Assembly (NCBI GenBank): GCA_938033975.1
Contig: CALHKJ010000190.1
Coordinates: 1-13,873, forward strand
Reading direction: 5' to 3'
DNA: 13,873 nucleotides
DNA from: an uncultured Saprospiraceae bacterium
GTDB taxonomy: Bacteria; Bacteroidota; Bacteroidia; Chitinophagales; Saprospiraceae
The notes under the pieces are model-generated. The model worked only from the letters and a program-made list of their open reading frames with translations, was not told where the DNA came from and made no database searches. Below, piece after piece: positions 11,086-13,873 of this stretch. Numbering within the stretch: position 1 is the stretch's first letter; each line of letters opens with the position of its first letter. A program made the position numbers and the translations under genes.

Positions 11086-13873
11086 TTATTCGGTTTCTCT
11101 TATCACGTTGACATAGCCTTTGAATATTCTATGATCACCGTTGTCAAATGTTGAATCCATGACCCAATAGTAAACTCCTTCAGTAACTATATTGCCATTT
11201 AAATCAGTTCCATCCCATGTGCCTTGATAATTTACAGCATCGAAAACGAGTCTTCCCCATCTATCATAGACTGCAAAAGTATTTGGATATTCATCTGCAC
11301 AAATAACTGTCAGGGCATCATTGACTCCATCAGCATTAGGTGTCAAGACGGTAGAACTTGAACCACATTCACCTGGGGGAGGTGGATCAATACATGCTTC
11401 AACAGTAAATATTCTTGATACAGAACAGCCATTATTGTCATCTACAACAACTTCATAAGCTCCTGCTGAAAGTCCTTCTGGATTAGAAGTTGTATCATCT
11501 ATTGGAGACCAAGTGTAGCCATATCCTCCAGCACCTCCTGTAACACTGACAAGTAATGAACCTGTATCATTACCATCGTCGCATTCGTCACTGCTCAATG
11601 TAACTTCTATAGGATCATCTCCTCCAATGCTAGTATTTAAGCTTGTAGACATTCCTAGACTACCAGTAATGACTAATGTATAATCACCACTGCAAAGTCC
11701 AGTTGCTGGTAGGCTTGAATACTCAAAAGATTGTCCAGCACTATTGGTAAAAACAAATACAAATGGTGATGAACCAGTCACAGTAGCATCCCATTCTCCA
11801 TCGCATTCATTTCCACAAGAAACATCAAAAGTAGATATACTTGTATCAAGCACAATAGGAGCCTCAGGATCAGTATCATCAGCGATCACAATAGCTTCTG
11901 AAATTGACCATGTGCAACCAGCTGCATCGGTAACAGTCAGTCCATACTCACCGGCTTCCAAATTATTTTGATTCATAGCTCCTTGCACCAAACCAGGTGC
12001 AGATTCTGGAGCCCAATTATAAAAATATCCAGGTGTTCCACCTGAAACTGCAGTTGTTATCGTACCTGGAGAAATGTTTGTTTGAGATGTAGTTGTTGCT
12101 ACCACTGTAATTTCATCAGCCATCGAAATGGTAAATGATTCAACTACCGCAGGATTTGTACTAGCATCACTGAACATGATTCCATACACACCTGCAGACA
12201 GATTCTCAAGATTTTCACAAGGAATCATGGTACCATCTGGTGCCATTACTTCGCATGCATATGGCAAACAACCGCCAACTATTTCAAATTGAGCAGTGCC
12301 ATCATTTCCATTACATGAGGTATTTGTCGTTACCAAGGACACAACAGAGGCTGGCTCTACGCCGTTTCCAACCACAGCAGAAACTACAGTTGAACATTCC
12401 CCATTGACACTTGTAATTGTGCAGTTATATGATCCCGGTGCTAAGCCATTTTGAACTGGCGCATCAGTTGCGTCAGGATGACTCCATGAATAGGTGAAAT
12501 CCCCAGTTTGATTTAAAGTAATTGATATCGATCCGCCATCACAACCTGCCTCAGTTGCTGTGGCAGTTCCAGATAAATTTAGATCAGATCCAACAGGAAA
12601 ATCTTCAACTTGCTGGCATCCTAGAATTGCATCGGTTACCAATAATCTGTAGGTTCCAGATACTAAATCTCCTATGTTGCAACCAACAGCTCCGTTGTGC
12701 TCCCATTCACAGTTGAATGTGCCTGATCCGCCGGATATAGTTGCATTTACACTACCCAAAGAGCCACAGGTAACATTGAATATTGTTCCATCTATGGTTA
12801 TTGGGTCTGCAGCTTCTATTTCGTAGGTCATTTCTTGTACATTGAGACCTGGAACTTCAGCTCTTAAAATATATGTTCCAGCAGGCACACCTGAAAGATT
12901 GCAACTGCCATTTGTTTCAATTACAGCTCCACCTGGTACGCCTTGGAACCAAGTACATGTTACAGGCATTCCACATTCACTAGTAGGACTAACATTAATA
13001 GATCCGCTTGATTCGCCAAAACAAGCTGGTGGCGATATTGATGCGGTTCCAAAGTTTATTGGACAAGGAACATCAATACAGCTTATAGTATATGAACAAT
13101 TATCAATTGAAACATCTTCTATTGCTTCACCATCTCCATTTCCTATTTCGATGGCAACTTGGTTGTCACCTACAAATTGAAAATTTCCTGTAAGATTATC
13201 GCCATTACATTGTACAGCATCAAAACATACAGAAAATAGTAAGGTACCATCAGCAACATTTCTGCCTTCACCATCCGTACTTGACCAACTAAATCTAATT
13301 CTATCGTTTTGAGTTTGGTTGAATTGTCCCTCTGATACAGACAAATCTTGGTTTAAATCGTCAACGTTTGAATACGTCAGTTGACTATCATCCCAAGCCA
13401 TCTGAAATTGTACTGTTGCAATGTTTGAAAAACCTGTTGCTCTTACTCCTATACAGGCATTGCCTCCGCCTGTGAAAGTTGGTGCAGTACAGCTTAATCC
13501 AAAGCTTGCACTTCCACTTACCGTAAATGTTCCTCCTTCTGTAGTAACATCTATCACATTTCCATCAGCATCGGATGCTTCTACAAAAACATTTGTAAGA
13601 TCTACTATATCTACATTAGAAGTTGCTCCGCTTGTTCCAATAACATCAAAGCAAACTTCAAATATTGTTCCTCCGTTAGGCAGTGAAACAGGAGTTACCC
13701 CAGTATCATCAAACCAGTTGAATCCAAGATTTCCATTATCTACATCTGTATCACCAAAGCCAATGCCTGGTAAAGCACTATGATCAGTGCCTGTATAGGA
13801 TAGTACTGTTGGGTCCCATGATAATCCCCCTTGGTATGTTTGAATATTTGTGAAGTTATCAGCTGTCATTGGG
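11086..13873 (-). CDS. SprB-like T9SS type B adhesin with two cohesin-like domains, N-terminus cut off by window edge
   Basis: The frame is open to the right edge. The ATG at 13869 falls inside a cohesin-like domain and is preceded in frame by Pro, so it is internal and the signal peptide lies outside. Numbering from that Met: cohesin-like domain 1 (about 1-118, with QGGLSWDP, FNWFDD and a GGTIFEVCFDV strand); cohesin-like domain 2 (about 127-264, FQMAWDD, IRFSWSS, GTLLFSVCFDA); about seven SprB-like beta repeats (266-825), with signatures such as CFGESSGSI and AGTYILRAEV; a Pro-rich linker (829-832); and a gliding-motility/T9SS type B C-terminal domain (836-927) with LTPNADGVND, YDRWGRLVF and the W-D-G-T-DLNG-E-GVYYW series. 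Type B proteins are exported by T9SS and usually need a PorP/SprF partner, which is encoded 30 bp downstream. The likely role is a cell-surface adhesin or motility adhesin. Cohesin-like domains suggest protein-protein or carbohydrate contacts. Confidence 0.93.
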   Translation of the reverse strand, partial: PMTADNFTNIQTYQGGLSWDPTVLSYTGTDHSALPGIGFGDTDVDNGNLGFNWFDDTGVTPVSLPNGGTIFEVCFDVIGTSGATSNVDIVDLTNVFVEASDADGNVIDVTTEGGTFTVSGSASFGLSCTAPTFTGGGNACIGVRATGFSNIATVQFQMAWDDSQLTYSNVDDLNQDLSVSEGQFNQTQNDRIRFSWSSTDGEGRNVADGTLLFSVCFDAVQCNGDNLTGNFQFVGDNQVAIEIGNGDGEAIEDVSIDNCSYTISCIDVPCPINFGTASISPPACFGESSGSINVSPTSECGMPVTCTWFQGVPGGAVIETNGSCNLSGVPAGTYILRAEVPGLNVQEMTYEIEAADPITIDGTIFNVTCGSLGSVNATISGGSGTFNCEWEHNGAVGCNIGDLVSGTYRLLVTDAILGCQQVEDFPVGSDLNLSGTATATEAGCDGGSISITLNQTGDFTYSWSHPDATDAPVQNGLAPGSYNCTITSVNGECSTVVSAVVGNGVEPASVVSLVTTNTSCNGNDGTAQFEIVGGCLPYACEVMAPDGTMIPCENLENLSAGVYGIMFSDASTNPAVVESFTISMADEITVVATTTSQTNISPGTITTAVSGGTPGYFYNWAPESAPGLVQGAMNQNNLEAGEYGLTVTDAAGCTWSISEAIVIADDTDPEAPIVLDTSISTFDVSCGNECDGEWDATVTGSSPFVFVFTNSAGQSFEYSSLPATGLCSGDYTLVITGSLGMSTSLNTSIGGDDPIEVTLSSDECDDGNDTGSLLVSVTGGAGGYGYTWSPIDDTTSNPEGLSAGAYEVVVDDNNGCSVSRIFTVEACIDPPPPGECGSSSTVLTPNADGVNDALTVICADEYPNTFAVYDRWGRLVFDAVNYQGTWDGTDLNGNIVTEGVYYWVMDSTFDNGDHRIFKGYVNVIRETE

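Noticed and set aside
13421..13783. Plus-strand open frame of 120 codons
   Set aside because: Antisense to the cohesin-like region of the type B adhesin; Pro/Ser/Val-rich shadow without its own signals.
13867..13869. ATG at 13869 as the true start of the type B adhesin
   Set aside because: The frame is open upstream to the window edge, there is no signal peptide, and the Met sits inside a cohesin-like strand.

Overview
The window looks like chromosomal DNA from a member of the Bacteroidetes, most likely a Saprospiraceae-type marine or activated-sludge bacterium. This rests on very large Cys- and Asp-rich secreted proteins, both classes of type IX secretion (T9SS) C-terminal sorting domain, a PorP/SprF partner protein, A/T-rich intergenic DNA, no clear Shine-Dalgarno sequences, and promoter -7 elements of the TAnnTTTG form. 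All genes are on the minus strand, so transcription runs from high to low coordinates. I see no RNA genes, mobile elements, CRISPR arrays or signs of recent transfer.

Layout in order of transcription. (1) 13873-10093 is an operon whose beginning lies outside the window. It holds a large adhesin-like protein with its N-terminus missing (two cohesin-like domains, about seven SprB-like repeats and a gliding-motility/T9SS type B C-terminal domain), followed 30 bp later by a PorP/SprF outer-membrane protein. A strong intrinsic terminator closes it at 10032-10070. (2) 10031-9473 is gene-free. It carries a 16-bp palindromic operator-like site, a TAnnTTTG promoter and a leader of about 250 nt. (3) 9472-3174 is a two-gene unit: a small exported protein of unknown function and, 8 bp later, a 1957-residue mosaic surface protein ending in dockerin-like, cohesin-like and T9SS type A sorting domains. 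A second strong terminator lies at 3105-3140. (4) 2971-2795 carries a second operator-like site and promoter. (5) 2794-1 is another large secreted multidomain protein, open at the left edge of the window. It is a collinear paralogue of the 1957-residue protein but has a C-type-lectin-like insertion.

Together this is a T9SS surface-protein locus. The proteins would cross the inner membrane by Sec and the outer membrane by T9SS, then be anchored or released at the cell surface. The type B protein probably works with the adjacent PorP/SprF protein. The most notable observation is that the two complete promoter regions share one architecture: a TACCCTA-2-bp-TAGGGTA-type palindrome, exactly 22 nt, then a near-identical -7 block. 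This suggests that one dimeric regulator, perhaps of the LuxR/NarL response-regulator type, controls both large surface proteins. A second notable point is that cohesin-like and dockerin-like domains occur in neighbouring T9SS proteins, which raises the possibility of a non-cellulosomal cohesin-dockerin surface assembly.
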